Shown here one piece after another: positions 46,782 to 56,738 of a stretch of DNA of 64,000 nt. The first letter of the stretch is position 1, and every line of letters begins with the position of its first letter. The DNA is from Salegentibacter echinorum (GTDB taxonomy: Bacteria > Bacteroidota > Bacteroidia > Flavobacteriales > Flavobacteriaceae). A model generated the notes under the pieces. It was given only the letters and a program-made list of their open reading frames with translations. It ran no database searches and was not told where the DNA came from. The DNA lies in assembly GCF_900129445.1 (NCBI RefSeq), contig NZ_FQVT01000003.1, positions 62,001 to 126,000 of the forward strand, given 5' to 3'. The translations under genes were made by a program, and so were the position numbers.

Positions 46782-47483
46782 CTAAACTTTTATAGCTTTC
46801 CAGATAGCATCTAAGTGGGGGGGTGGGGCAACAATATGAATTTCTTCTTTTTTTACAGGATGAATAAATTTTAACTCCCTGGCGTGTAAATGAATGCTGG
46901 CGTCTTTATTACTTCGGTCAAAACCATATTTTAGATCGCCTTTAATGGGACAGCCAATTGCTGAAAGTTGGCTCCGAATTTGATGATGTCTTCCAGTATG
47001 TAAAGCTACTTCCAGTAAAAAATAATTATCCAGTTCTTTTAAAATCTCATAATCTAATATGGCTTCTTTACTATTGGGCACCTCTTTTATATGAGCGTAA
47101 GATTTGTTCTGTTTGGGATTGCGTTTTAAAAAATGGGTTAGACGATCGTTGTCTTTGGGAGGAGCATTTTTCACCACCGACCAATAGGTCTTTTGTGCTT
47201 CTTTTTTCTGAAAAATTTTATTGAGCCTGGGAAGCGCTTTAGATGTTTTTGCAAAAAGTACGATACCACTGGTAGGCCTGTCCAATCTATGTACCACCCC
47301 CAAATAAACATTTCCCGGTTTATTGTATTTTTCTTTTAAAAAAGATTTCACCACGTCACTTAGAGGTTTGTCACCGGTTTTATCCCCCTGCACAATATCC
47401 CCGGGTCGCTTATTGACCACAATAATATGGTTGTCTTCATAAAGCACCTGAAGATTATTTTTATCTGAAATTATTTTTTCCAC
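46782..47483 (-). CDS. RluA-family pseudouridine synthase
   Basis: A 233-residue RNA-modifying enzyme that converts uridine to pseudouridine. The catalytic Asp is in VVHRLDRPTSGIVLFAKTSK (about residues 63-82), with DNHIIVVNKRPGDIVQ near the N-terminus and LHTGRHHQIRSQLSAIG near residue 165. There is no S4 domain, so it is the short RluA type; the RNA target is unknown. GTG start. It lies 58 bp after panB on the same strand. Confidence 0.93.
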   Translation of the reverse strand: MEKIISDKNNLQVLYEDNHIIVVNKRPGDIVQGDKTGDKPLSDVVKSFLKEKYNKPGNVYLGVVHRLDRPTSGIVLFAKTSKALPRLNKIFQKKEAQKTYWSVVKNAPPKDNDRLTHFLKRNPKQNKSYAHIKEVPNSKEAILDYEILKELDNYFLLEVALHTGRHHQIRSQLSAIGCPIKGDLKYGFDRSNKDASIHLHARELKFIHPVKKEEIHIVAPPPHLDAIWKAIKV

Positions 47484-47511
47484 GCCATAAATTTAAAGAG
47501 AGAGAAGAACT

Positions 47512-47528
47512 CCTCCCCTTTGGGGAGG
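47512..47528. repeat. GC-rich hairpin between panB and the pseudouridine synthase gene
   Basis: CCTCCCC (47512-47518), TTT, GGGGAGG (47522-47528) form a perfect hairpin, followed by CTGGGAGGGG. No T-tract follows on either strand, so it is more likely a repeat of the type also seen at 19061 and 54144 than a terminator. Confidence 0.7.
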
Positions 47529-47541
47529 CTGGGAGGGGCTA

Positions 47542-48360
47542 TTAATATTGTTCATCATCGGCAGGAAAATCCCTGCTTTTCACATCGTCGCGGTAAGACT
47601 CAAAAGCTTTGGTCATTTCAGAATAAAGATCGGTGTACCTTCTTAAAAAACGCGGATTAAATTCGTGGGTCATCCCCAGCATATCGTGTACCACTAAAAC
47701 CTGCCCATCTACACCGTTTCCGGCACCAATGCCAATTACTGGAATACTTATACTCTCGGCAACTTCTTTTGCTAATTTGGCGGGAACTTTCTCTAATACT
47801 ACGGCAAAACAACCTAATTTTTCTAATAAACGAGCATCAGATTTTAACTGCTCGGCTTCGGCTTCTTCTTTGGCGCGAACCGTGTAGGTTCCAAATTTAT
47901 AAATAGATTGGGGCGTTAAGCCTAAATGTCCCATCACCGGAATACCGGCGTGCAAAATTCGCTTTAAAGACTCTTTAATCTCCTTTCCACCTTCTAATTT
48001 TACCGCGTGAGCACCACTTTCTTTCATAATCCTAATGGAAGATCGAAGCGCTTCTTTAGGATCACTTTGGTAGCTTCCAAATGGTAAATCTACCACTACG
48101 AGCGCCCTGTTTATGGCGCGTACCACGCTAGAAGCGTGATAGATCATTTGATCTAAAGTTATAGGCAGGGTAGTTTCGTGACCGGCCATTACATTACTGG
48201 CCGAGTCTCCTACTAAAATCACATCTATACCGGCACTATCTACGATTTTCGCCATCGAAAAATCGTAGGAAGTGAGCATTGCGATTTTTTCGCCATTTTT
48301 CTTCATATCTACCAAAGATTTGGTAGTGACCCTTTTGTATTCCTTTTTAGCTACAGACAT
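47542..48360 (-). CDS. panB: 3-methyl-2-oxobutanoate hydroxymethyltransferase
   Basis: First step of pantothenate synthesis: transfers hydroxymethyl from methylene-THF to 2-oxoisovalerate, an intermediate supplied by the ilv operon in this window. It has [20 protein letters not shown] (about 28-47), [18 protein letters not shown] with Mg ligand Asp, VKLEGG, and [14 protein letters not shown]. It is 272 residues, full length. Confidence 0.96.
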   Translation of the reverse strand: MSVAKKEYKRVTTKSLVDMKKNGEKIAMLTSYDFSMAKIVDSAGIDVILVGDSASNVMAGHETTLPITLDQMIYHASSVVRAINRALVVVDLPFGSYQSDPKEALRSSIRIMKESGAHAVKLEGGKEIKESLKRILHAGIPVMGHLGLTPQSIYKFGTYTVRAKEEAEAEQLKSDARLLEKLGCFAVVLEKVPAKLAKEVAESISIPVIGIGAGNGVDGQVLVVHDMLGMTHEFNPRFLRRYTDLYSEMTKAFESYRDDVKSRDFPADDEQY

Positions 48361-48599
48361 GAGCTTTTATTTAATGTGAAAAATAGCCCGGGATAGACCC
48401 CAAAGGCGTTTCCCATTTACATCTTAAATAAATGGGGTAGGTTGAAAATTAAGAAACACTTTTTCGGCAGGCTTTCTAATATTCTTTTTAAAGTTACATA
48501 AAAGAGCCAGCGATAAAGATTCTGCTTAATTTTTGAATCCAGTTTCTACTTAGTGAGTAAAAATAGTAAATTAGTAAGCTACAATCAAAATACAGTGGA

Positions 48600-49061
48600 A
48601 TGAAACCTCTAATTTTATTCGCTTCTTTATTGGTTTTTCAGGCATCTTTTTCACAGGTTGTTGAAGATAAAAAAGCCGCGAAACAGCTTATAGAAGATTT
48701 TTATGAAGCTTTTCACAAACAGGATGAAAAAACTTTAAAAACCTTTGCTCATCCTAAAATTAAAATGCATTCGGTGAGTATTGATGCCAGGGGAAGCACT
48801 TCCCTGTCTTCAGAGACTTTTTCTAATTTTTTAGATTATTTGGTTGCTATTCCTGCTTCTACCAAATTTAATGAAAAACTGCACAACTTTGAGATCACTT
48901 TAAATGGAATGATAGCCACAGTGAGTGCGGCGTATTCTTTTTACATTAACGATCAATTAAGTCATTGCGGGGTAAATACTTTTCAGCTTATAAAATCGAG
49001 AGCGGGGAACTGGAAGATTATTTATTTTGTAGATACCCGTAGCAAGTTAGGTTGTGAGTAG
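48600..49061 (+). CDS. Exported SnoaL/NTF2-like protein
   Basis: A 153-residue protein with an N-terminal signal peptide (KPLILFASLLVFQASFSQVV, cleavage near residue 19). The mature part has the alpha+beta NTF2-like pattern: KQLIEDFYEAFHKQDEKTL, a strand-rich middle, and FQLIKSRAGNWKIIYFVDTR at the end, as in DUF4440/SnoaL-type proteins. Such folds bind small hydrophobic ligands or act as scaffolds. Role unknown; single gene between unrelated neighbours. Confidence 0.82.
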   Translation: MKPLILFASLLVFQASFSQVVEDKKAAKQLIEDFYEAFHKQDEKTLKTFAHPKIKMHSVSIDARGSTSLSSETFSNFLDYLVAIPASTKFNEKLHNFEITLNGMIATVSAAYSFYINDQLSHCGVNTFQLIKSRAGNWKIIYFVDTRSKLGCE

Positions 49062-49100
49062 GTTGCTAAAGCATATTTTTTCTTCTTTAGAAATAAAAAA

Positions 49101-49787
49101 TTAATAAATTCCAAACAACTTTGGAAGCATAAAGAAAGCGACAATACCATTATTCATGGCATGCATAGCGATTGGCCAGAGCAGGCTATGATTTTCAAGC
49201 TTTATTTTTCCGAAGAAATAACCAGCGATAATCCTTGGGAAAATTAGTAGGAATAGAATAAGATCAAATTGCCAGCCTTCTACATAATTCCAAATATGTA
49301 CAACGCCAAAAATAATCGCACTCAACCACCAAACCATCCTATAATTTCTATGTAAAAAGATCCTGAATTTTCTAAACCAGGTAGAAGGCTTTAGCGATTG
49401 CAAAAACAAAAAGATGATAACCCCAGATAAAATAATGATCCCAAACTTTAGCAGGGCATGCGCTTCCAGAGGGATAAAACCAAGGCTAATAAAAGCTAAA
49501 ATAGCGCAAATGAAAATGTATATTTCTGTAAAAGAAGGCTTGATTAGCGTTCTAAACATACTTTCTTCCAAGACCGGCGCAATCACAACGGCCATAAATA
49601 TAAACGTAAACGGACTTTCATCCATTAAGTTAAAGAGTTCGGTTTGCTGATATTTACTTAAATCTAAATTGGGCAAAAACGAATTTAAAATTCCGGTTAA
49701 AAAGAAAAACAGGAAATAAGCACCCAACATTAAGGAATAGTTGAGAAATAGGTTCTTAGTTTTGGGTGAAATTTTAATTATCGACAA
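49101..49787 (-). CDS. CPBP-family intramembrane metalloprotease (CAAX protease-like)
   Basis: A 228-residue membrane protein with about six to seven segments. The glutamyl-protease motifs are visible: EESMFR (Glu74, Glu75, Arg79), a second motif around FGVVHIWNYVEG (His), and SLLWPIAMHAMNNGIV near the C-terminus (His plus Asn). These proteins process or guard against small peptides or act in prenyl-protein handling; the substrate is unknown. The start appears to be TTG at 49787, an ATG at 49730 would remove the first segment. Confidence 0.87.
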   Translation of the reverse strand: MSIIKISPKTKNLFLNYSLMLGAYFLFFFLTGILNSFLPNLDLSKYQQTELFNLMDESPFTFIFMAVVIAPVLEESMFRTLIKPSFTEIYIFICAILAFISLGFIPLEAHALLKFGIIILSGVIIFLFLQSLKPSTWFRKFRIFLHRNYRMVWWLSAIIFGVVHIWNYVEGWQFDLILFLLIFPRIIAGYFFGKIKLENHSLLWPIAMHAMNNGIVAFFMLPKLFGIY

Positions 49788-50200
49788 TTTAGTTCAAGGT
49801 TCAAGGTTCAATGAAAAATCAGTAGGCAGTCGCGGTATTCAGTGGGCAGTGGCAGTGTATATTAAGCAGAAACTCCAAACCCCAAAAGACTACCTAGAGA
49901 TTGCCGCGCGCCTGCGTCGCTCGCAATGACACGTAACCATTTTACAGTGGCGGTATTCAGTAAGCAGTCGCAGTATTCAGTGGGCAGAACTCCAAACCCC
50001 AAACAGCAAACTCCCAGTAACCGAGAGATTGTCACGCTTCTGCGTCGCTCTCAATGACACACGGCCAGTTTGCAGTCGCGGTATTCAGTAAGCAGTCGCA
50101 GTTATTACTGGGCGGAAACTTCAAACCCCAAACAACAAACAACAAATAACCGGGAGATAGGCGCGCTCTTGCGTCGCTCGCAATGTCAAACTGACAACTG
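49788..50200. repeat. Degenerate tandem array of composite repeats
   Basis: The gap 49788-50223 has no gene. It contains about three tandem copies of a roughly 120-130-bp unit, each made of a CAGTCGCGGTATTCAGT.GGCAG block, an AAACTCCAAACCCCAAA block and a block like GAGATTGTCACGCTTCTGCG then TCGCTCTCAATGACAC. Approximate copies are 49830-49930, 49945-50060 and 50078-50195. At 49795-49812 a short GTTCAAG triplication precedes the array. Relatives of these blocks occur at 51969-51995 and 63330-63530. Confidence 0.75.
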
Positions 50201-50223
50201 ATAACTCATAACCCACAACTGTC

Positions 50224-51657
50224 TTAGCAGTCGCTTAGGTTTACTTTTACTGCGAGTCCACCTTCTGAGGTTTCTTTATATTTAGAGTTCATATCTTTTG
50301 CGGTGTCCCACATGGTCGCAATCACCTTATCTAAAGGAACTTTAGCTTTGGTGGCATCACTTTCCAGTGCGATTTCAGCAGCATTAATTGCTTTTATGGC
50401 CCCCATAGCGTTTCTCTCAATACACGGCACCTGTACGAGTCCGCCAATAGGATCACAAGTCAGCCCTAGGTGATGCTCCATGGCGATTTCTGCAGCCATA
50501 AGCACCTGTGCAGGGGAACCACCAAGCAATTCTGTAAGTCCGCCGGCAGCCATAGCCGAAGATACACCAATCTCTGCCTGGCAACCGCCCATCGCTGCAG
50601 AAATTGTGGCGCCTTTTTTAAACAAACTACCAATCTCACCCGCTACCAGCATAAAGCGTTTTAAATCTTTAAACGTCGCTTCGTGATTTTCTATAACCAT
50701 ATAATACATCATTACCGAGGGTAAAGTACCCGCACTTCCATTGGTAGGCGCGGTTACCACGCGGCCCAGGGACGCATTTACTTCATTTACGCTTATTGCG
50801 AAGCAGCTCACCCATTTAAGGATTTGCCTAAACTTAACTTCGGTTCTTCTAATGGCGGTAATCCAACTTTCTGGAGAATCATATTTCTCATCTCCAATGA
50901 GCCTTTGGTGCATTTCAAAAGAACGTCTTTTTACATTTAAACCGCCTGGCAGGGTGCCTTCGGTATGACAGCCTATATACATAGATTCCAGCATCACTTT
51001 CCAGATATCCCTTAAACCATCGTCGATTTCTTTTTCGCTGCGAAGGGATTTTTCATTTTCCAGAACAATTTCAGAAATTGTTTTATCTTCTGCATCGCAA
51101 TATTCCAGCAACTCGGTTGCTTTTTCTATGGAAAACGGAAACTCCATAAAGCTTTTTATCTTTTTACTGGCGTTTTTGCGTTCTTTTTTAACTACAAATC
51201 CCCCGCCTATAGAATAAAAAGAAGAGGAGGTTTTTTTGCCATTTTTTAAAGTAGCGCGAAAGGTCATTCCGTTAGGATGAAATTCCAGAAAATTCTTATT
51301 GAATTTTACATCGTCTTTTATACTAAAATCTATAGTCCTTTCAGCATTTAATGACAGTTTGCCCGTTTCCCTAATTTTATCAATTTCAGGATTAATAATA
51401 TCAATATCCATCGTAACAGGATCGTGGCCGCACAAACCTAAAATGGTTGCGATATCTGTAGCGTGGCCTTTTCCGGTAAGGGATAAAGAACCATAAAGAT
51501 CTATATGAATCGCTTCAACTTCATTAAAGATTTCTTTTTTCTTTAATTCGTCTATCCAACGCTGGGAAGCACGCCAGGGTCCTAAAGTATGGGAGCTTGA
51601 GGGACCTACGCCCACCTTTAGCATATCAAAAACACTTATGCATTCAATTTTTCGCAT
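50224..51657 (-). CDS. sdaA: L-serine ammonia-lyase, single-chain iron-sulfur type
   Basis: Deaminates L-serine to pyruvate. The N-terminal domain has GVGPSSSHTLGPWRAS (residues 17-32), the catalytic domain NGSAGTLPSVM, GGCQAEIGVSSAMAAGGLTE and GLTCDPIGGLVQVPCIERNA, with cysteines for a [4Fe-4S] cluster. It is 477 residues, full length. Single gene; a family C repeat lies just upstream of its start. Confidence 0.95.
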   Translation of the reverse strand: MRKIECISVFDMLKVGVGPSSSHTLGPWRASQRWIDELKKKEIFNEVEAIHIDLYGSLSLTGKGHATDIATILGLCGHDPVTMDIDIINPEIDKIRETGKLSLNAERTIDFSIKDDVKFNKNFLEFHPNGMTFRATLKNGKKTSSSFYSIGGGFVVKKERKNASKKIKSFMEFPFSIEKATELLEYCDAEDKTISEIVLENEKSLRSEKEIDDGLRDIWKVMLESMYIGCHTEGTLPGGLNVKRRSFEMHQRLIGDEKYDSPESWITAIRRTEVKFRQILKWVSCFAISVNEVNASLGRVVTAPTNGSAGTLPSVMMYYMVIENHEATFKDLKRFMLVAGEIGSLFKKGATISAAMGGCQAEIGVSSAMAAGGLTELLGGSPAQVLMAAEIAMEHHLGLTCDPIGGLVQVPCIERNAMGAIKAINAAEIALESDATKAKVPLDKVIATMWDTAKDMNSKYKETSEGGLAVKVNLSDC

Positions 51658-51670
51658 GGTATATCTTTAC

Positions 51671-51776
51671 TTTTACTCGATAATCGAGATTTATCCCGAT
51701 AGCTATCGGGATGCATCGAAATCAATTTTCTTATTTTTTTGTAATACCTCATGGCCTTTTCCTGAGATAGTTTATT
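51671..51776. repeat. Dispersed palindromic repeat, family C, full copy upstream of sdaA
   Basis: TTTTACTCGATAATCGAGAT, TTATCCCGATAGCTATCGGG, ATGCATCGAAATCAA, then AATACCTCATGGCCTTTTCC and TGAGATAGTTTATT. The same two-part structure as 41206-41307. It begins 13 bases upstream of the sdaA start, so it lies in that gene's 5' leader. From 51777 to about 52100 only AT-rich sequence and a fragment of the 49.8-kb array unit (51969-51995) were seen. Confidence 0.8.
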
Positions 51777-52100
51777 CTAAAATTTTAGTATTTAAAACAT
51801 CCGCATTTAAAATACCGGATGGTTCCTTCTGAATTTAATTTTCTCAGGCTTATTTATTACTTTCCACATCTTTCTTTGCACGAGGAATCGCAGTGCAAAA
51901 ATAAGGATTTGTTCTGATGATAAATAATTAAACAACCAAAGAAAAAACGTTTGCGTAAGCCGGAGTTTTCAGTGAGCAGTTGCAGTTTGCAGTCAATATA
52001 AAATCACATAACAAATTATATATGAAGGTTTATTGCATTAAGGTGTCACTTTTGAGGTAGGTTATATAAAGAAGGAATGACAAGTCTTTTAGAAGAAAAA

Positions 52101-52140
52101 TGACAACTTGTCACAAGTTTTTCGCTGGCACAAAGATTGA
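52101..52140 (+). promoter_or_regulatory. Palindrome and sigma54-like promoter before dnaK
   Basis: TGACAACTTGTCA (52101-52113) is a perfect 13-bp palindrome. It is followed at 52126-52140 by TGGCAC, five bases, TTGA, which matches the -24/-12 sigma54 pattern (TGGCAC-N5-TTGC) at nine of ten positions. The start codon of dnaK is 55 bases downstream. No CIRCE element (TTAGCACTC inverted pair) is present. The regulatory reading is inferred. Confidence 0.5.
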
Positions 52141-52194
52141 CTTTAACATGGCGAGCATTTGAAATAATAATATAAAAATTCAACGTATAAAGTT

Positions 52195-54126
52195 ATGAGT
52201 AAAATAATTGGAATTGACTTGGGTACTACCAATTCTTGCGTTTCTGTAATGGAAGGTAATGATCCCACGGTAATACCTAATGCTGAAGGAAAAAGAACAA
52301 CCCCATCTGTAATAGCATTTGTTGAAGATGGTGAAATAAAGGTAGGTGACCCGGCAAAACGCCAGGCGGTAACTAACCCAGAAAAAACTATTTCTTCTAT
52401 AAAACGTTTTATGGGTAATAAATTCTCTGAGTCTTCTAAGGAAGCGGGAAGAGTACCTTATAAAGTAGTAAAAGGAGATAACGATACACCACGTGTAGAT
52501 GTGGATGGTAGAAAATATACGCCACAGGAACTTTCTGCAATGATTCTTCAAAAAATGAAGAAAACAGCAGAAGACTATCTTGGGCAGGATGTAAATGAAG
52601 CTGTAATTACTGTACCGGCATATTTTAACGATTCTCAACGTCAGGCTACTAAAGAGGCTGGAGAGATCGCCGGGTTAAAAGTAAGCCGAATTATTAACGA
52701 GCCAACCGCGGCAGCTTTAGCTTACGGATTGGACAAGAAATCGCAAGATCAAAAAATTGCTGTTTATGACCTTGGTGGTGGTACTTTCGATATTTCTATT
52801 CTTGAATTAGGAGATGGCGTGTTTGAAGTATTATCTACACACGGTGATACACATCTTGGAGGTGACGATTTTGATGAGGTATTGATAGACTACCTTGCAG
52901 ATAGCTTCCAAAAGGCAGAAGACATCGATCTTAGAAAAGATCCAATGGCACTTCAACGTTTAAAAGAAGCTGCAGAAAAAGCTAAAATTGAATTGTCTTC
53001 TTCAAGCCAAACGGAAATTAATCTTCCTTATGTAACGGCGACTTCAAGCGGTCCTAAACACCTTGTAGAAACTATTACCCGTTCTAAATTTGAGCAGCTT
53101 TCTTCAGAATTGGTGACCAGATCTATGGAGCCGGTGAAAAGAGCGCTTAAAGATGCAGGGCTTTCTACAAGCGAAATAGATGAGGTTATTTTAGTAGGTG
53201 GTTCTACCCGTATTCCTAAAATTCAGGAAGAAGTAGAAGCATTCTTCGGAAAAAAACCATCTAAAGGAGTAAACCCAGATGAGGTTGTGGCAATTGGAGC
53301 AGCCATTCAGGGTGGTGTATTGACTGGAGATGTAAAAGATGTATTGTTATTGGATGTGACTCCACTATCCCTTGGTATTGAAACTATGGGTGGTGTAAAC
53401 ACAAAATTAATTGAAGCCAATACAACTATTCCAACCAAGAAATCGCAGACGTTCTCTACCGCGGCCGATAATCAGCCTTCCGTAGAAATTCACGTACTGC
53501 AGGGGGAACGTTCTATGGCGACCGATAATAAGACCATTGGTAGGTTCCACTTAGATGGAATTCCACCAGCGCCAAGAGGAACACCTCAAATTGAAGTGAC
53601 TTTCGATATTGATGCTAACGGTATCATTAAAGTAAGTGCTACAGATAAAGCAACCGGTAAATCTCAGGATATTCGTATCGAAGCTTCTTCAGGCTTAACC
53701 GAGGAAGAAATCGAGAAAATGAAGAAAGAGGCAGAAGCTAATGCTGAAACCGATAAGAAAGCCAAAGAAAAAGTAGATAAGCTAAACGAAGCAGATTCTA
53801 TGATCTTCCAAACTGAAAAGCAGTTGAAAGAATTTGGTGATAAGATTTCTGAAGACAAAAAGAAACCGGTAGAAGAAGCTTTAGAGGAATTGAAAAAAGC
53901 TTATGAAACCAAAGAGCTGGAACAAATAACTCCTGCTTTAGACAAATTGAACGAAGCCTGGAAAACAGCTTCCGAAGAAATGTATAAAGCACAGCAAGAA
54001 GCTCAGGGCGGCCAGGCTGGAGCACAACAAGGTGCTACCGGAGCAGAAGGCGGACAACAAGCCGGAGGCGGTGATGCCAAAGAAGGAGACGATGTAGAAG
54101 ATGTTGACTTTGAGGAGGTTAAATAA
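52195..54126 (+). CDS. dnaK: Chaperone DnaK (Hsp70)
   Basis: ATP-dependent chaperone that works with DnaJ and GrpE. It has the three Hsp70 signatures: [17 protein letters not shown] (residues 4-20), [13 protein letters not shown] (about 194-206) and [17 protein letters not shown] (about 337-353). The substrate-binding domain follows and the tail is Gly/Gln/Ala-rich, ending with the [10 protein letters not shown] variant of the C-terminal acidic motif. It is 643 residues, full length, with a strong terminator. dnaJ and grpE are not adjacent. Confidence 0.98.
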   Translation: MSKIIGIDLGTTNSCVSVMEGNDPTVIPNAEGKRTTPSVIAFVEDGEIKVGDPAKRQAVTNPEKTISSIKRFMGNKFSESSKEAGRVPYKVVKGDNDTPRVDVDGRKYTPQELSAMILQKMKKTAEDYLGQDVNEAVITVPAYFNDSQRQATKEAGEIAGLKVSRIINEPTAAALAYGLDKKSQDQKIAVYDLGGGTFDISILELGDGVFEVLSTHGDTHLGGDDFDEVLIDYLADSFQKAEDIDLRKDPMALQRLKEAAEKAKIELSSSSQTEINLPYVTATSSGPKHLVETITRSKFEQLSSELVTRSMEPVKRALKDAGLSTSEIDEVILVGGSTRIPKIQEEVEAFFGKKPSKGVNPDEVVAIGAAIQGGVLTGDVKDVLLLDVTPLSLGIETMGGVNTKLIEANTTIPTKKSQTFSTAADNQPSVEIHVLQGERSMATDNKTIGRFHLDGIPPAPRGTPQIEVTFDIDANGIIKVSATDKATGKSQDIRIEASSGLTEEEIEKMKKEAEANAETDKKAKEKVDKLNEADSMIFQTEKQLKEFGDKISEDKKKPVEEALEELKKAYETKELEQITPALDKLNEAWKTASEEMYKAQQEAQGGQAGAQQGATGAEGGQQAGGGDAKEGDDVEDVDFEEVK

Positions 54127-54165
54127 AAAAGCTCCACCTAAATCCTCCCCTAAGGGAAGGACTTG

Positions 54166-54199
54166 AAAAAACGCAATCATTAATTTGGTTGCGTTTTTT
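54166..54199 (+). terminator. Rho-independent terminator after dnaK
   Basis: AAAAAACGCAA (54166-54176) pairs with TTGCGTTTTTT from 54189, closing a 12-base loop, followed by further T. A smaller CCTCCCCTAAGGGAAGG element precedes it at 54144-54160. Confidence 0.9.
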
Positions 54200-54365
54200 T
54201 TATGCATAATTCTTTGTCAAAAATTTAGTGGTATTTCCCCATAAATTCCTAATGAAGGTTTTCTTAATTTTTACTCATAACATTTTTCTTTTTTATACCC
54301 CCTCCTTAGAGTTCAGTAAATTTTTTTAGAAACAATATTATAATTATTAACCAAAAGATGAAATT

Positions 54366-55931
54366 ATGGAGAAAATTAGATGTTATTTGGCTTTTATAGT
54401 GGTTTTATTACTGCTAATTGCCGGTTGTAGTGAAGAGCGGGAAGGGTTGGAAAATAAAGATGATTCTGCGGAATATATTACGCTGGAGTTTGGTGCTATG
54501 CTAAACGAGCTGGTCAATCAAGAAATGAGCAAAAATTATTTTAGCGAGGTGCCTAATTGTGATAATGGTGCTGCGCCTTTAGTGGCTCGGCTTACTTTAA
54601 ACATTAATGGTGGTACAAATAAAACGATAGAGGTAACTATTTTATCTAATGGCACTAATTTTTATACAGATTACTCAGAAGAACTTGAAATTCCGGTTGC
54701 GGTGAGTGACGATGGTGATGATAGTAATGATTTCTCTACCGTAAATCTTTCAGAATTTTTAATATATGATGGCGATCCAAATACTAATGGTAATTTAATT
54801 TGGGTGGCACCAACTGGTGAAGGGGAACTTGCTGGTTATGTAGAGAATCCACTTCCGCTAGATATTATTGTGCGTCCCGGTACTAAAAAATATGTAGAGG
54901 TTGAAGTACTTTGTTTTGACAGAAGAATGTTGAAAGAATATGGATACATGTTCTTCGATCTTATTCCAGAAAAATTATATGAGCTTTGCTTTTTTGCTAA
55001 CTATTGTGACAGCAGCGGTAGGCATTATCCTGGTTCTTATGGTCTCGACTTGTTTTTAGAAGATGAACAGGGCTTTCGTACGCAGTTATATAACAGTAGT
55101 CTTACAATGACAGAAGTGGCACAAAATGATGATGGTGATTACTTTGCAAAAGCATTGTGTTTGGTGGTGCCTGGCCCACCAGCCGGTGTAGCCGATGATG
55201 AGGAGTATTTGTTCTATTCTGTGGTACCTAAAGATTGGGAAATGGTTTATGGTGATATAGATAATGCAGTCATGGAAGAAGAAGGTTTAAGTTGGAATGA
55301 TATAAAAGGGTTGTTTAATGATGATGGGGAAACCAGTGAATACATGCATATCTTTATTAATTGTAAGGAAGATACATCGGAATGTGGAGAATTTGAAGCC
55401 ATTTCAGAAACACCCTATGCCGGTCTAATTCCCAAAGATCCTGTAGATTACTTTGAGATTGTTAATTATCTCGATGGAATTATATATAGTTTTTCCCAGG
55501 GAGAATTATGTCTGGAAGCTGAGGACGAGGAAGCTTGTATCGAACAATTCAATAACCTTATTCCAGAAGGTGGTTTTGTTATTAGTTGTCTACCAGCAGG
55601 TTGCTATACCTTTATAAGGCACCAAACAGCTGGTGTAAATGAACTGGTTACAACCGATGAGGAATTATTGGAATTTTTAGGAAGTATAGATTCTAAAGCA
55701 GATGCTTTATTATTAGCACTTGCCAATGATTATTATTGGACCGAAAATGATATTGAAAATGGAGCTATTAAAGAAACTTGTGATGGTGCTTACGAGTTGA
55801 TCGCAAGTAAAATAGTAAGCAGCTGTGTGCCTTTACAAATAAGCAGGTTTCATTTAAGAATTACCACTTCTGGTGAGATAATTATTTTAGATGAGCAAGT
55901 GATAGAGTATGAGGAAAATTTATGTATTTAA
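54366..55931 (+). CDS. Large hypothetical lipoprotein with C-terminal domain shared with the gene at 56739
   Basis: A 521-residue protein with a lipoprotein signal (AFIVVLLLLIAGCSEE, Cys about residue 21). The middle part is acidic, rich in beta-strand-like sequence and has a few cysteines; no family was recognised. The last 150 residues (from about CLEAEDEEACIEQFNNL) match the 210-residue lipoprotein at 56739-57371 in sequence and cysteine spacing, including CLPAGCYTFIRHQ, ELLEFLGSIDSKADALLLAL and ANDYYW. Probably an outer-membrane or periplasmic surface lipoprotein of accessory type. Confidence 0.8.
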   Translation: MEKIRCYLAFIVVLLLLIAGCSEEREGLENKDDSAEYITLEFGAMLNELVNQEMSKNYFSEVPNCDNGAAPLVARLTLNINGGTNKTIEVTILSNGTNFYTDYSEELEIPVAVSDDGDDSNDFSTVNLSEFLIYDGDPNTNGNLIWVAPTGEGELAGYVENPLPLDIIVRPGTKKYVEVEVLCFDRRMLKEYGYMFFDLIPEKLYELCFFANYCDSSGRHYPGSYGLDLFLEDEQGFRTQLYNSSLTMTEVAQNDDGDYFAKALCLVVPGPPAGVADDEEYLFYSVVPKDWEMVYGDIDNAVMEEEGLSWNDIKGLFNDDGETSEYMHIFINCKEDTSECGEFEAISETPYAGLIPKDPVDYFEIVNYLDGIIYSFSQGELCLEAEDEEACIEQFNNLIPEGGFVISCLPAGCYTFIRHQTAGVNELVTTDEELLEFLGSIDSKADALLLALANDYYWTENDIENGAIKETCDGAYELIASKIVSSCVPLQISRFHLRITTSGEIIILDEQVIEYEENLCI

Positions 55932-56178
55932 TCACTATTGTCCGGTAAAGAAACAAGATCGCTTCTCTGCAAGAAAAAAGAGAAAAGACTAAACTCTAAC
56001 AAACAGAGCATCCTGCTTTTTCATACGTAATATTCTTTAATTGACTTTTTTCGTGATGATTTCAAATAGCAAAGAAGATAATTATGAAATCGCTTTTAGG
56101 CTTTGTAATAAAAGAGAACATGCTAATCAGTTAATTTTCATCGAACATCAATGGTATTTAATAACATGTAATAGCAAA

Positions 56179-56217
56179 GACGCAATAGCCTTGTTTTATA
56201 GGGAATTGCGTTTTTTT
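56179..56217 (+). terminator. Rho-independent terminator
   Basis: GACGCAAT (56179-56186) pairs with ATTGCGTT (56205-56212) around an 18-base loop, followed by TTTTT. Within the gap 55932-56275 this is the only recognised signal; it may serve the large lipoprotein gene 250 bases upstream. Confidence 0.72.
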
Positions 56218-56275
56218 ATTTTTACACGCAACCTTTTCATAGTTTTATCATCTATTATGTATAAAACCTATCATT

Positions 56276-56665
56276 ATGAAAAAAATTACCATTATTGCGT
56301 TATTGTTATCAGTAACTTTAAGTTCTTGTAGTGAAAATGACAACGATTTAGTTGCAAATTCCAAACAGGATTTAGAGAATGCGTGTACTGCAACAAACCC
56401 TTTAGAAGTGAAATGGATGCAAGATTTGATTACTGAGTTAAATTGCGGTGAATATGCTTGTAAGGTCTCTATCTTAAAAAGTGAATATGAAGAGGAAACA
56501 GTTTTTTATATCCAAATGACAGACCCGTTGTGTAATGGAGTTGATGAAATAATATTATACAACTGTACTGGGAAAAAATTAAAAGAATTTACGATAGAAG
56601 AAAGCTGGGAGTTTATAAATAGTCCCGGGCGACAAGTGGAAGAAATGTTTAGTTGTAATGGTTAG
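56276..56665 (+). CDS. Small hypothetical lipoprotein
   Basis: A 129-residue protein with a clear lipobox (ITIIALLLSVTLSSCSEN, Cys about residue 18). The mature part has five cysteines spread over ENACTATN, ELNCGEYACK, DPLCNG, YNCTGK and EEMFSCNG, which suggests disulfides or a small compact fold. A helical-strand mix with EEETVFYIQMTDP in the middle resembles small secreted DUF6970-like proteins, but I cannot confirm that. It lies between two related lipoprotein genes. Confidence 0.78.
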   Translation: MKKITIIALLLSVTLSSCSENDNDLVANSKQDLENACTATNPLEVKWMQDLITELNCGEYACKVSILKSEYEEETVFYIQMTDPLCNGVDEIILYNCTGKKLKEFTIEESWEFINSPGRQVEEMFSCNG

Positions 56666-56738
56666 ATGTAAAACTAAAACTGGATTCTCCATATGTACAC
56701 TACTAAATTGTAGTCTGTCCAACTTTTAAACTATCAGA

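Noticed and set aside
51600-51780. An upstream extension of sdaA through the family C repeat
   Set aside because: The ATG inside the repeat is out of frame with sdaA; the serine deaminase N-terminal motif starts properly at the ATG at 51657.
56041-56331. Possible small gene with TTG start between the lipoprotein genes
   Set aside because: Its reading frame runs through a clear terminator stem and T-tract (56179-56217) and overlaps the signal peptide of the next gene in another frame.
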